Made by a program: the position numbers and the translations under genes | Notes under the pieces: model-generated | The model's input: only the letters and a program-made list of their open reading frames with translations | What the model was told of the DNA's origin: nothing | Databases searched by the model: none | Source of the DNA: Ravibacter arvi | GTDB taxonomy: Bacteria; Bacteroidota; Bacteroidia; Cytophagales; Spirosomataceae | Assembly (NCBI RefSeq): GCF_039540405.1 | Contig: NZ_BAABEY010000024.1 | Span: 62,001 to 126,000 of the forward strand | Length of the DNA: 64,000 nt | Reading direction: 5' to 3' | Shown here: in pieces, positions 16,757 through 25,483 of the stretch | How positions within the stretch are numbered: the first letter of the stretch is position 1 | Layout of the letters: each line of letters opens with the position of its first letter

Positions 16757-17647
16757 TCAAATGCTGCGATTGAGCAAGATCAGGCAGATAAAAAATACGT
16801 TCAGCCCCGCGCTCGCCAGCGCGTTAAACCGCATGGTATGGCTGTAGTTGGCTTCCGTATGGTTTGTCTTCACCCTGAACCACCAGTAAGACAAATAAAC
16901 TACCGCGGGCAGCATAAAAGCGTTGAACAGAAGCCACCGCTCCGGCTGTCCTTTCGAAAGGTACCAATAGGTGAACCCGCAAAAGGAAAGTGAGAAAAAC
17001 AGGACGGCATGCAGAAAGGTCCCCCTGATTCCTACCAGCCGGCTGTAAGTAAGGTCGCCGTGTTTCTCGTCTTCCTCGTGCTGGTAAACCTGCGTCAACG
17101 GGTATACCGCTGTAAGGTTGATCGAACAGAGCAACGCCGGGAAGAGAACGGAAAATCCGTTCAGGTCGCTTAAGTCAAGCCGGGAGATTGCCGCCCGGCA
17201 GGCGATGAACGTATAGAGACCCTGGAAAAGTGCCACTACCAGCAGACTTGTAACCGGGTAGCGTTTCAGCCGGATGGCAGGGTGGCTGTACGCTTTTGAA
17301 ACCAGTCCGTATACCACCACATACACCGTAAAAAACCAGCCCAGGTGCAGCCAGGCGGCCCCTGCTATCGCGGCTGCATCCATCAGGATTGCCGTATACA
17401 ACAACCCCCGGGAGGTCGGCGGCGGGTTGCGGATTAACCCGATGCTTCCCTCGTCCCGGTCGTAGTAGCTGTTGTAGGCGTTGCTGGCCGGGAAAAGCAG
17501 GAAATGCAGGATAAAGAATACCCCCAGGGCTTTTTCGCCGGAGGCCGGCGCCGATTCGCTCAACGCGAAAAAGTAGACCGGGGCCAGGAACAGTGAAAAC
17601 GGGAGCCGGAGGTGAACCAGGATGTTGGTGAGCGGCTTGCTGATCAT
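16757..17647 (-). CDS. UbiA-family prenyltransferase
   Basis: A 296-aa integral membrane protein with about eight or nine transmembrane helices, fitting the UbiA superfamily, which transfers isoprenoid chains to aromatic or related acceptors. The first Asp-rich motif appears as N-x3-D (Asn59, Asp63; NSYYDRDEGS) and a second acidic segment as YQHEEDEKHGD (~residue 185-195). I chose the ATG at 17647; the longer frame overlaps the esterase upstream. It is 26 bp downstream of that esterase. Near a type III PKS, it could prenylate a polyketide-derived phenol; this is inference. Typical menaquinone or heme prenyltransferases have different neighbours. Confidence 0.85.
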   Translation of the reverse strand: MISKPLTNILVHLRLPFSLFLAPVYFFALSESAPASGEKALGVFFILHFLLFPASNAYNSYYDRDEGSIGLIRNPPPTSRGLLYTAILMDAAAIAGAAWLHLGWFFTVYVVVYGLVSKAYSHPAIRLKRYPVTSLLVVALFQGLYTFIACRAAISRLDLSDLNGFSVLFPALLCSINLTAVYPLTQVYQHEEDEKHGDLTYSRLVGIRGTFLHAVLFFSLSFCGFTYWYLSKGQPERWLLFNAFMLPAVVYLSYWWFRVKTNHTEANYSHTMRFNALASAGLNVFFICLILLNRSI

Positions 17648-17673
17648 TTGACCGGGCTTACAGGCAGTCTTGG

Positions 17674-18492
17674 TTACTTTCTCTTTTGCGCAAACAGCCA
17701 GGGGAGCAATTCCGGCTCGGAAAAAGCTTTGTCCCAACTATTGTGATTCAGACCAGGATATTCAGTGTATTTGACCTTCCCTCCGGCCGCTTCAATGGCC
17801 TTGACCATACTTCTCGAAAAGTCGGCATGCACGACATTGTCTTCACTGCCATGAAAGACCCACAGCGGGAGCTTCCGGGAAAATTTCCTGACCTGGGTAG
17901 TATCGCCGCCACCACAAATGGGTATGGCTGCGGCAAAAACCCCGGGATGCCGGCTAATGGCCTCAAAGGTACCCATGCCTCCCATCGACAATCCCATGAT
18001 ATAGCGCCGTTTCCGGTCTATTTTATACAGCTTGTCAAGCTCTTTCACAAGTTCCATTACGGCTGCCAGTTGCGGAGTTTCCCCGCGCGTTACATAGTCA
18101 TAGGCAAACTTGTATTTGGGCTGGTTCCGGTCAATTTTAGCGGAAGCCCAGTAACCTTCTTTCGCACATTGCGGAAATACCACGATTGCAGGGAAATCGG
18201 CGCGTTTTTGCAGAAAGAGCGCGGAGCCGTGGACCAGTTGCGCCTTATTGTCGTTACCGCGCTCTCCAGACCCGTGGAGAAAAAGCAGGAGGGGGTATCT
18301 TTTGGACGGGTCAAAGTTTTCAGGCAGGAGCACGCGGTAGGGAAGCTCCACGCCATTTTTTGCCGTATATTTTTTGGCTTCGAATTGGTCAGCCTCCTGT
18401 GCTGCAGATGGCACGACAGTTCCGGCAACCAACACCCAGATCAGCAAAAAATGTAACAACGGTTGCCGCGAGGCAAAAAAAGGAGATTTCAT
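17674..18492 (-). CDS. Secreted alpha/beta hydrolase (esterase/PHB-depolymerase-like)
   Basis: A 272-aa protein with a signal peptide (residues 1-31). The alpha/beta-hydrolase triad can be placed: Ser169 in GLSMGG, Asp218 in HGSEDNVV, and His250 in GLNHNSW. The oxyanion segment FLHGSGERG at ~71-79 supports the assignment. Proteins of this group act on carboxylic esters in the periplasm or outside the cell. It is divergent from the type III PKS gene (58 bp between the starts) and upstream of the UbiA-like gene, so it may share their pathway, for example by hydrolysing or trimming a product. Confidence 0.85.
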   Translation of the reverse strand: MKSPFFASRQPLLHFLLIWVLVAGTVVPSAAQEADQFEAKKYTAKNGVELPYRVLLPENFDPSKRYPLLLFLHGSGERGNDNKAQLVHGSALFLQKRADFPAIVVFPQCAKEGYWASAKIDRNQPKYKFAYDYVTRGETPQLAAVMELVKELDKLYKIDRKRRYIMGLSMGGMGTFEAISRHPGVFAAAIPICGGGDTTQVRKFSRKLPLWVFHGSEDNVVHADFSRSMVKAIEAAGGKVKYTEYPGLNHNSWDKAFSEPELLPWLFAQKRK

Positions 18493-18502
18493 CAGGGCGG
18501 TG

Positions 18503-18532
18503 TTTGCGTAAGAGCGGATTTTTATAATTTAG
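18503..18532 (+). promoter_or_regulatory. Candidate promoter of the type III PKS gene
   Basis: TTTG (18503-18506) is followed after 18 bp by TAATTTAG (18525-18532), which differs from TAnnTTTG in one position. It lies 18 bp before the chosen PKS start codon and overlaps the leader of the divergent esterase. Confidence 0.4.
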
Positions 18533-18549
18533 ACCACAAAACAAATGGT

Positions 18550-19671
18550 ATGCCCAAATATAAGGATTGCAGGGGATTTATTACGGGGTTGGGCGTGAGT
18601 GTTCCGCCGCATCGTTTTTCGCAGGCGGGGGTAGGCGGGTTCATGAAAAGGCACATGCTCCTGGATGAAAAGTTAGGCAGGTGGGTCGATCTCTTGGTGA
18701 AGCAGTCGAAAATTAATTTCCGTCATTCTGTAATCCCGGACTATGGGACAGGGACCGGCGGTTACCAATTTTTTCCGAATAACGAATCGTTGACTCCTTT
18801 TCCGGGCGTAAGCGCGCGTATGAAGGCCTATAAGCAGCATGCACTTCCCCTGGCGGTGTCTGCTGCGGAAAAATGTATGCGGAGCGCCGGGGGTACCGGT
18901 GAAATCACGCATCTGATCGTGGTAAGTTGCACGGGAATGTACGCACCGGGTCTGGATGTCGGGTTGGTCGGTGCGCTGGGTCTGCCGGGCTCCGTTTCCC
19001 GAACCTGTATCAATTTTATGGGGTGTTATGCTGCGTTCAACGCTTTGAAAGTGGCATCTGCCATCGTCGGGGCCGATGACCGGGCCCGGGTGCTCCTGGT
19101 TTGCGTCGAGTTGTGCTCGCTTCATTTTCAAAAAGAAAGTGCAGAAACCAATCATTTGCTGACCAACATGCTTTTCGCGGATGGCGCGTCGGCTGCCCTC
19201 GTAGAGGCTGTGCCGTCGTCGGGAAAGCCTTCGTTCGCAGTGGTGGACTATGCTTCGGACCTTTTCCCAGAGGGGAAGGATGAAATGACCTGGGAAATAT
19301 CTGACTTCGGTTTTGCCATGAAACTGACAGGGCATGTCCCGGAAGTGCTCCGGAATGGCGTAGGAGGGGTATTGGAACGGCTGCTTCAGGCAAATAACAC
19401 GGGTATGGGGGAGGTTCGGCACTTTGCATTTCACCCCGGCGGCCCCAGAGTACTCGAAGTCCTGGAGAAAGCCTGCAACATTTCCCCGTCTGCCAACCGG
19501 TGGGCCTATGAAACGTTGCGCGACTTTGGCAACATGTCGTCCGCCACACTTTTTTTTGTATTGCAGAAAATAATGGAAAACGAGGTGATTAAGGCGGGAG
19601 ACCTGGTGCTTTCGGCTGCATTTGGTCCCGGCCTCACTTGCGAGTCGGCCTTGCTACGCGTTACCGTTTGA
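18550..19671 (+). CDS. Type III polyketide synthase
   Basis: A 373-aa chalcone/stilbene-synthase-like enzyme, a homodimeric ketosynthase that extends a CoA starter with malonyl-CoA. The full triad is visible: Cys159 in NFMGCYAAFN, His295 in FHPGGPR and Asn328 in DFGNMSS. The C-terminal GFGPG-like loop appears as AAFGPGLTCE. I chose the ATG at 18550 because it precedes the family's usual N-terminus; an earlier in-frame start overlaps the divergent esterase. A UbiA-type prenyltransferase and an FAD oxidoreductase nearby suggest a prenylated or redox-tailored phenolic product. Chain length and starter cannot be read by eye. Confidence 0.95.
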   Translation: MPKYKDCRGFITGLGVSVPPHRFSQAGVGGFMKRHMLLDEKLGRWVDLLVKQSKINFRHSVIPDYGTGTGGYQFFPNNESLTPFPGVSARMKAYKQHALPLAVSAAEKCMRSAGGTGEITHLIVVSCTGMYAPGLDVGLVGALGLPGSVSRTCINFMGCYAAFNALKVASAIVGADDRARVLLVCVELCSLHFQKESAETNHLLTNMLFADGASAALVEAVPSSGKPSFAVVDYASDLFPEGKDEMTWEISDFGFAMKLTGHVPEVLRNGVGGVLERLLQANNTGMGEVRHFAFHPGGPRVLEVLEKACNISPSANRWAYETLRDFGNMSSATLFFVLQKIMENEVIKAGDLVLSAAFGPGLTCESALLRVTV

Positions 19672-19766
19672 ATGCCCGGCAAACCGTATAACAGGGGTTT
19701 CACGGACCTCATGGAGTATTTTGGGGCCTGACCCTCCAGACCGCCGTTATGTGAACCGATTTCAGC

Positions 19767-19774
19767 TATATTTG
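19767..19774 (+). promoter_or_regulatory. Candidate -7 element upstream of terC-like gene
   Basis: TATATTTG is a perfect TAnnTTTG match 27 bp before the ATG at 19801. The -33 region lacks a clear TTG. Confidence 0.4.
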
Positions 19775-19800
19775 TTGTTCAATTTTGCAATAACCGACTT

Positions 19801-20865
19801 ATGCTATCAAATGAAGTAATCTTTTTCGCGGGTTTCATCGCCGTCATATCCATGATGCTGCTGCTGGACCTGGGGGTTTTCAGCAAAACCGATCACGAGG
19901 TAAAGTTTAAGGAAGCCGCCATTTGGACCCTCGTCTGGGTGGCTATGTCAGTCGGCTTTTATTTTATTATCAGGACCCACGGTGACCTCGTCCACGGTGT
20001 GGAGGACTTTACCGGGCTTTACCACATTGCCGAGAAATATGCACCGCACCTCAACCTGATTCCGGGTAATTTCGAGGAAAGCCTGGAGATCTACCGGCAA
20101 AACATGGCCACGGAGTATATCACCGGGTACCTTCTGGAATACGCGCTTTCAATTGATAATATCTTTGTTATCATCTTGATTTTCACCTCCTTTAACGTTG
20201 CACCTAAATACTATAAAAAGGTTCTTTTCTGGGGAGTGCTCGGCGCTGTAGTGATGCGCTTTGTGTTTATCTTCGTAGGATCGGCCCTTATTCAGCAATT
20301 TAGCTGGATCATTTATGTATTCGGGCTTCTACTGGTGTACCAGGGTGGGAAGATATTCTTTGAAAAAGACGATGACGAGGCAATTGACCCGGGAAAGCAC
20401 CCGGTCGTGAAATTCGCTTCCAAATACCTCCCCGTTTTTCCACGCTATGTGAAAGAACATTTTTTTGTGCGTACCAAGGCCGGGAAGTTCTTTTTTACGC
20501 CTCTGTTCGTAGTGGTGCTGATCATTGAATTTACCGATCTTATTTTTGCCGTTGATTCCGTACCCGCCGTGTTTGCGGTTACCAAAGACCCGTATGTGGT
20601 CTTTTTCTCCAATATTTTCGCCATTATGGGGCTCAGGTCAATGTTTTTCTTCCTGAGTAATATCGTAGGGCTGTTCCGCTTCCTCAAATACGGGTTGGGC
20701 GTTCTGCTCGTCTTTATCGGCGGCAAAATGCTTGCCCACAGTTACCTGGAGGAAATCGGGTTTAAAACGGTGTACTCTTTGTATGTGATCCTGGGAATTC
20801 TCGCAGTCAGTGTATTGGCATCGGTATTGATCCCTGAAAAGAAAGAAGAGACGGTACGCGGATAA
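19801..20865 (+). CDS. TerC family integral membrane protein
   Basis: A 354-aa polytopic membrane protein of the TerC/Alx family, with about eight to nine transmembrane helices. Conserved acidic segments inside helices are visible: LDLGVF near residue 20, the EYALSIDNIFVI segment (~residue 117) and EFTDLIFAVDSVPA (~residue 245). Family members export manganese or support metal loading of secreted proteins; Alx is Mn- and alkaline-pH-responsive in E. coli. It lies 130 bp after the type III PKS but has its own promoter candidate and a terminator, so it is probably not part of the polyketide pathway. Confidence 0.92.
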   Translation: MLSNEVIFFAGFIAVISMMLLLDLGVFSKTDHEVKFKEAAIWTLVWVAMSVGFYFIIRTHGDLVHGVEDFTGLYHIAEKYAPHLNLIPGNFEESLEIYRQNMATEYITGYLLEYALSIDNIFVIILIFTSFNVAPKYYKKVLFWGVLGAVVMRFVFIFVGSALIQQFSWIIYVFGLLLVYQGGKIFFEKDDDEAIDPGKHPVVKFASKYLPVFPRYVKEHFFVRTKAGKFFFTPLFVVVLIIEFTDLIFAVDSVPAVFAVTKDPYVVFFSNIFAIMGLRSMFFFLSNIVGLFRFLKYGLGVLLVFIGGKMLAHSYLEEIGFKTVYSLYVILGILAVSVLASVLIPEKKEETVRG

Positions 20866-20880
20866 TACCGGGTGAAAGAC

Positions 20881-20914
20881 TTTGGGCCTGGCTTGAAACA
20901 AGTTCAGGCCCAAA
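20881..20914. terminator. Bidirectional terminator between terC-like and radical SAM genes
   Basis: TTTGGGCCTG (20881-20890) and CAGGCCCAAA (20905-20914) form a perfect 10-bp stem, extended by partial pairing inside. It is followed by CTTTTG on the plus strand. The two genes converge here and the stop of the radical SAM gene lies within the stem. Confidence 0.8.
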
Positions 20915-21926
20915 CTTTTGTTCCCTCTGTGCAGTTTTTACACATTTCTATCTCGCTACGGTCTTTGATAAGCTGCCTGCGGAAGTTCGTGTAGGTCGGT
21001 CCGTTCCATAGCTCCCGGAAGCTTTGTTCCCTGACATCTCCCATTTTATACTCGGCGTCTTTGTCGAAACAGCAGGGAACTACCGCGCCGTCCCAGGTGA
21101 TGACACAGGAATGCCACATTTTCCAGCAGTGATCAAGCAGCGCGTTTTTGATGCTGTAGCGCCCGTTTTGCTCCTGCTGGTAGCGCGCGTATTTTTCAAT
21201 GGTCGGAATGAGATCCGACCCGTTTTCGTAATCGTAAATTTGGGCCGTTTTGTAGGCTACTTCATCGACCCCGATCTCCGTCGCCAGCTGCCTGACCTCG
21301 TCAATCTGATGCTCGTTCGGCTTCACCACCAAAAACTGGAAAATAACATGCGGGGTGCGCGATTTGAGTTCCTTTTTCCATTTGACAATATTTCGGGCGC
21401 CTTCCAGTACCTTGTGGAGCTTTCCGCCTACCCGGTATTGCTGGTAAACGTCCTGGGTAGTGCCGTCGATGGAAATAATGAGGCGGTCAAGCCCGGATTC
21501 AACCGTTCTGCGGGCCTTGTCGTCGCTTAGGTAGTGGGCGTTGGTAGAAGTGGCTGTGTAAAGGCCTTTGTCGGCGGCGTACCGCACCAATTCAAAAAAC
21601 TTCGGGTGTAAATAGGGTTCGCCCTGGAAATAGAAAATGAGGTAAAGCAACGTGTCTGCCAGCTCGTCTATCGTTTTTTTGAACAATTCGGGGTCCATCA
21701 TCCCGGTGGGCCGGGTGAATGAGCGAAGCCCGCTGGGGCATTCCGGGCACCTGAGGTTGCACGAAGTGGTGGGTTCAAATGAAAGCGCAATGGGCAGGCC
21801 TTTTTGGCTGGGCTTGCCAGAATAGCGCGAATAGTAGAAGCTTCCCAAAACTTTCAGGGCGTTTAGCGCTCTTTTTGGGGTTACTTTTGATAGGAAGTTA
21901 AGCCCGTCCCGCCAGTTCCGGTTCAT
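20904..21926 (-). CDS. Radical SAM/SPASM domain protein
   Basis: A 340-aa iron-sulfur enzyme. The radical SAM cluster motif C-x3-C-x2-C is present as CNLRCPEC (~residue 57-64). A C-terminal SPASM-type region contains the cysteines needed for auxiliary clusters: CWKMWHSC, VVPCCFD and CKNC near the end. Such proteins modify peptides, sugars or nucleotides through a 5'-deoxyadenosyl radical. No precursor peptide gene is visible nearby. The substrate is therefore unknown. It converges on the terC-like gene and has its own promoter candidate, so a link to the PKS region is uncertain. Confidence 0.92.
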   Translation of the reverse strand: MNRNWRDGLNFLSKVTPKRALNALKVLGSFYYSRYSGKPSQKGLPIALSFEPTTSCNLRCPECPSGLRSFTRPTGMMDPELFKKTIDELADTLLYLIFYFQGEPYLHPKFFELVRYAADKGLYTATSTNAHYLSDDKARRTVESGLDRLIISIDGTTQDVYQQYRVGGKLHKVLEGARNIVKWKKELKSRTPHVIFQFLVVKPNEHQIDEVRQLATEIGVDEVAYKTAQIYDYENGSDLIPTIEKYARYQQEQNGRYSIKNALLDHCWKMWHSCVITWDGAVVPCCFDKDAEYKMGDVREQSFRELWNGPTYTNFRRQLIKDRSEIEMCKNCTEGTKVWA

Positions 21927-21991
21927 TGGTTTCTAATTGGAATCTTGGTTGTGATAGCGATGCGCGTGTGTACACCTCCTCATTGAACAAA

Positions 21992-21999
21992 CAAAGCTA
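21992..21999 (-). promoter_or_regulatory. Candidate -7 element upstream of radical SAM gene
   Basis: The minus strand reads TAGCTTTG, a perfect TAnnTTTG match about 65 bp before the ATG at 21926. No clear -33 box at the usual spacing. Confidence 0.35.
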
Positions 22000-22143
22000 G
22001 AAAAAAATCCCCTTTGCCCCGGCTTATTCGGGAATACCCCTGGGAATTTAAACAAATGCGCCGGCGGGTTTCGTCTCCGGAAATAATGGTCGGGCGCTTT
22101 TCAGCAGCCGGGTATTGGCTATATTGTGGACAAAAATGACGGA

Positions 22144-23265
22144 ATGGATGCTACGGTGATTGTTGCAGGAGGCGGGCTGGCCGGGATGGTGGCAGCGCTT
22201 GAACTGGTCCGCGGTGGCGCCGACGTGCTCGTCATCGAAAAACGCGGGTACCCGTCCTACAAAGTCTGCGGCGAATATGTCTCCAATGAAGTCAGGCCCT
22301 ATCTTGAAAGCCTGGGTCTGGACCTGGAAATGCTGGGGGCAGTCAATATCTCTACTTTGTCGGTTACCACGCCGAGAGGGACCGAGCTGACTCAAACGCT
22401 TGATTCGGGCGGGTTCGGACTGAGCAGGTTTGTGCTGGATCACAGTCTCTACCAACTATGTGTGGCGGCCGGCGTGCGTTTCCTTTTGCATACCTCCGTT
22501 GCGAAAACAGAGGAGAAAGCGGGCTGGACGGAGGTTTATACCAATTATGGTGATTGCCTGAAAGCCAGGTTGGTGATTGGCGCTTATGGCAAGCGAAGCG
22601 TTCTCGATTCGCGCATGGGGCGGGACTTCGCCACGCGACCTTCCTCTTATATGGCAGTAAAATATCACGTAGAATTTGATCAGCCCGACGCGCTGATAGC
22701 GCTTCATAATTTTGAAAACGGTTACTGCGGCATTTCCGCAGTTGAAGACGGGAAAAAATGCCTTTGTTACCTCACCCACCGGTCAAACCTGAAGAAAAGC
22801 GGCGGCAGCATTCCCAAAATGGAAAAGGAAATTCTGGGGGTGAATCCGCATCTCCGGCGCATTTTTGGAACGGCGCGGTTTTGCTATGAAAAGCCGTTGG
22901 TGATCAACGAAATTTCGTTTGCGCCCAAGAGCAGCGTAGAAAATGGTTTGTTCATGGCAGGTGACGCAGCCGGACTGATCACGCCGCTTTGCGGAAACGG
23001 GATGGCTATGGCCATCCACAGCGCGAAAATCCTCAGCGGACTGGTAACCCGTCACCTTAAAGAAGAACTTACCGGATCAGAATTGGCGCAGCTGTATCGC
23101 CGCCGGTGGCAGCAGGTCTTCGGAACGCGTTTGCGTGTCGGCCGGATGGTCCAGGGAGCCTTTGGAAAAAGCGCGGTTACCGAAGTCGTTATCAGCCTCC
23201 TCCGGCAATTCCCCTCAATCACAGGCAAAATCATAGCGCTCACCCACGGAGAAGACATAAGGTAG
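22144..23265 (+). CDS. FAD-dependent oxidoreductase (geranylgeranyl-reductase-like)
   Basis: A 373-aa flavoprotein. The N-terminal dinucleotide-binding motif is VIVAGGGLAGMVAALEL, the mid-chain segment KVCGEYVSNE resembles the geranylgeranyl reductase/PHBH group, and FMAGDAAGLITPLCGNGMAMA (~275) is the second FAD motif. Members reduce isoprenoid double bonds or hydroxylate aromatic rings. I chose the ATG at 22144; a GTG at 22126 would add six residues. Type III PKS genes in Bacteroidota are often accompanied by such an oxidoreductase, which supports a link with the PKS at 18.5 kb even though TerC and radical SAM genes lie between. Confidence 0.88.
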   Translation: MDATVIVAGGGLAGMVAALELVRGGADVLVIEKRGYPSYKVCGEYVSNEVRPYLESLGLDLEMLGAVNISTLSVTTPRGTELTQTLDSGGFGLSRFVLDHSLYQLCVAAGVRFLLHTSVAKTEEKAGWTEVYTNYGDCLKARLVIGAYGKRSVLDSRMGRDFATRPSSYMAVKYHVEFDQPDALIALHNFENGYCGISAVEDGKKCLCYLTHRSNLKKSGGSIPKMEKEILGVNPHLRRIFGTARFCYEKPLVINEISFAPKSSVENGLFMAGDAAGLITPLCGNGMAMAIHSAKILSGLVTRHLKEELTGSELAQLYRRRWQQVFGTRLRVGRMVQGAFGKSAVTEVVISLLRQFPSITGKIIALTHGEDIR

Positions 23266-23274
23266 GAGAAATAA

Positions 23275-23323
23275 CCCTCACAACACCTCACCCCTCACCC
23301 CTCAAACCTCACACCTCAAACCT
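23275..23323. repeat. Heptamer repeat array (single arm)
   Basis: After the FAD oxidoreductase gene there is a run of CCCTCAC/ACCTCAN heptamers (for example ACCTCAC, CCCTCAC, CCCTCAA, ACCTCAC, ACCTCAA). Unlike the other copies it has no complementary left arm. It belongs to the same dispersed family as 15029, 15579, 59075 and 59560. Confidence 0.65.
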
Positions 23324-23360
23324 ATTTCACCGAAAGTATTAATAAATTATTTTAATAACT

Positions 23361-23368
23361 TAATTTTG
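23361..23368 (+). promoter_or_regulatory. Candidate -7 element upstream of ECF sigma factor gene
   Basis: TAATTTTG matches TAnnTTTG and lies in a very A+T-rich stretch 37 bp before the GTG start at 23405. The -33 box is unclear. Confidence 0.4.
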
Positions 23369-23404
23369 GGATGTTGATTTATTAACACCAGGATTTAGAG
23401 AGAA

Positions 23405-23986
23405 GTGTACGGAGCGGATTCTGATTGGTTGGCTTTGAAAGCCGGAAGCCGGGAAGCTTTTGAAAAGCTCATCCGGGTGCATTACCAGGAGTTGTTTGTT
23501 TATGGCCGGCGGTTGATCAATCATCCTGACTTCGTCAAGGACTGTATTCACGACCTTTTTGTGCATATCTGGGAAAAGCGTTCCAGTATTGGGGATACGG
23601 ATAATGTCCGCTTGTATTTACTCAAGAGCCTTCGCAATCGTATCGTGAAACAGATCCGGAAGGATACCCGGATGGTCGGGCTGGTGGAAACCGCCGGGCT
23701 GGACGGGAATGAAGCCGAATGGTCGGCTGAAGAAACCATTGTACATTCTGAAAATGCCATGCTGACCACCCGTAATGTGGAGCTGGCACTGCATACGCTG
23801 ACCAACAGGCAGCGGGAAGTAATCCATCTGCGCTACTACAAAGGAATGTCGAACGAGCAGATTGCGTCGATCATGAATATTTCCAAGCCGGCCGTAGCGA
23901 ACCTGATTCATTCCGGCGTTAAGTCGCTTCGGACGGTCTGGAAAACTTTTTTGCTTCTTTTTGTATCTCTGTTTTCTTCCTTATGA
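23405..23986 (+). CDS. RNA polymerase ECF-type sigma factor
   Basis: A 193-aa sigma-70 family ECF sigma factor. Region 2 is recognisable around residues 15-80 (AFEKLIRVHYQELFVYGRRL, then DCIHDLFVHIWEKR) and region 4 at ~130-180 (TLTNRQREVIHLRYYKGMSNEQIA followed by a helix-turn-helix). The start is GTG at 23405; a stop lies two codons upstream and no in-frame ATG fits. With the FecR-type gene it would form a cell-surface signalling pair that activates the SusC/SusD genes downstream when the outer-membrane receptor senses substrate. Its 3' end runs directly into an inverted repeat that recurs at 33.1 kb. Confidence 0.92.
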   Translation: MYGADSDWLALKAGSREAFEKLIRVHYQELFVYGRRLINHPDFVKDCIHDLFVHIWEKRSSIGDTDNVRLYLLKSLRNRIVKQIRKDTRMVGLVETAGLDGNEAEWSAEETIVHSENAMLTTRNVELALHTLTNRQREVIHLRYYKGMSNEQIASIMNISKPAVANLIHSGVKSLRTVWKTFLLLFVSLFSSL

Positions 23987-24215
23987 GAAAGAAGTTTTTT
24001 GCCAAAACACCTTGGAATAGAAATGACAAATAGATGTTGTCAATGGAAGTCAATGGTAGTCAATAGTAGCCGGAGGCTACCGCCCGGACGGTCATCCTGA
24101 GCGCAGCGCAGCGGAGTCGAAGGATCTCCTGTTGGTACTAAGAAGCCTGGTGGAATAGATTGAGTGCAGGGAAAGGGAGATTCCTCGGCTGCGCTCGGAA
24201 TGACCATCCGGTAGG
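23984..24215. repeat. Long inverted repeat (left copy) with one fold-back element
   Basis: The 370 bp between the sigma and FecR genes hold no gene. From the sigma stop codon (23984) through ~24130 the sequence is nearly identical, in inverted orientation, to 33143 back to ~33000: TGAGAAAGAAG, GCCAAAACACCTTG, GACAAATAGATGTTGTCAAT and GTAGCCGGAGGCTACC are shared. From ~24090 to 24205 there is a single inverted copy of the unit that makes the tandem array at 31.9-33.06 kb, with arms GGTCATCC...GGATCTCC and GGAGATTCC...GGAATGACC. The remaining ~140 bp before fecR are A+T-rich, with a weak TCCGAA/TTCGGA hairpin near 24310-24340. Confidence 0.8.
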
Positions 24216-24355
24216 TGCGCCCCCATGCATCGTGTTGTCAATGGTAGTGGGTTATCGTGGCGTATTTCCGGTAAGTAAAAAATATTTCTCAAAAATTTAA
24301 TGATAATCCGAAGGGTCCGGGATTACATCAGTGTATTCGGACTTTTTTGGCTTGA

Positions 24356-25408
24356 ATGGAGAAATATTACGCTTATTCCTTTCCGGATTTTTTGTCGGAC
24401 CCGGAGTTTCAGCTCTGGGTAAATAGCGGTTGTCCCGCAGACCACGAGGTTTGGGGGAAATTCCCTGTCATCCTGCCTGACCGGGCGGCCGATTTTTATC
24501 GCGCCGTAGAGGTAGTAAGCGAATTGTTCGATCCGGCTTTGCATCTGCCGCAGGCGGAGATGAACCGGGAAGTGGAGAGAATTCTGTCTGCAACCCGCCC
24601 CAAACACAGGATTTTCATGCCGGTACAACGGTGGTACTGGGCAGCTGCCACGCTACTGCTGTGTGGCCTGTGGTGGCTGAGCCGTCCGGCTGCGATCGGA
24701 CCGCCGACTGCCTATCGGTATCTGAAGGCTGCACCTTCCGACGAAGTGATCGAAAAAATGAACGGGACCCATGAGGTGACCGCGTTCTGGTTGCCTGACG
24801 GCAGCCTGGCACAGCTGCACCCGGGAGCGAAGATCCGGTTTGCCGCCGCTGATTTTGACGACCATACCCCCAGGCGCGAGGTTTTTATGTCGGGAGACAT
24901 CTTTTTTGATGTCGTCAGGAAAGACCAACAGCCGTTTCTGGTTTATACCGACTACCTGCAAACGCGGGTAGTGGGGACCAGCTTTTTGGTAGAAACTTCA
25001 ACGGGCAAGGCCCGGGTAGTGGTGAAAACCGGGAAAGTGCTGGTATTGCCCTATAACGTTGACGAAGAAGCGGAGGTATCGCTTACTCCCAACCAAATGG
25101 TGACCTATAGCGGAGACCCCAATCAGCTGGTAAAAGACCTGGCAGAAAAGCCGGAGATACTCGTTGCGGCCAGAGATCAGGTCAGATTTGAGTTTGATAA
25201 TACCCCTATCGGCGACGTTTTCAGCGAGTTGCAGCGCGCCTACGGTATCCCGATCCATATCAGCGGTTCGGCCCTGAAAAACTGCTTTCTCAGTGTAAGA
25301 ATGGGGGAGGAGCCTTTTGAAGAAAAGCTGGAAATTATTTGCAGGACCATCGGTGCGCGCTTCGAAGTGCTGGATGGGGAAGTTACTGTCACCGGTGACG
25401 GGTGTTGA
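24356..25408 (+). CDS. FecR-type anti-sigma factor
   Basis: A 350-aa FecR-family regulator. A cytoplasmic N-terminal part (~1-90) binds the sigma factor, one transmembrane helix follows (~93-110, WAAATLLLCGLWWL), and a periplasmic part contains the FecR domain (~120-235; DGSLAQLHPGAKIRFAAADF, GDIFFDVVRKDQQPFLVYTD) and a C-terminal DUF4974-type region (~265-345; FDNTPIGDVFSELQRAYGI). It would relay the state of the SusC-like receptor, through that receptor's N-terminal signalling domain, to the sigma factor. The next gene starts 75 bp downstream. Confidence 0.93.
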   Translation: MEKYYAYSFPDFLSDPEFQLWVNSGCPADHEVWGKFPVILPDRAADFYRAVEVVSELFDPALHLPQAEMNREVERILSATRPKHRIFMPVQRWYWAAATLLLCGLWWLSRPAAIGPPTAYRYLKAAPSDEVIEKMNGTHEVTAFWLPDGSLAQLHPGAKIRFAAADFDDHTPRREVFMSGDIFFDVVRKDQQPFLVYTDYLQTRVVGTSFLVETSTGKARVVVKTGKVLVLPYNVDEEAEVSLTPNQMVTYSGDPNQLVKDLAEKPEILVAARDQVRFEFDNTPIGDVFSELQRAYGIPIHISGSALKNCFLSVRMGEEPFEEKLEIICRTIGARFEVLDGEVTVTGDGC

Positions 25409-25483
25409 AAGAGCGCCGGCAGCAGATACATCTGATTTGACCTTGTATATACTTTTATTCGAATTCAATAACCTAATAAATCA

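Noticed and set aside
17648..17737. Longer UbiA start at 17737
   Set aside because: It would overlap the end of the esterase gene and adds 30 residues unlike the family N-terminus.
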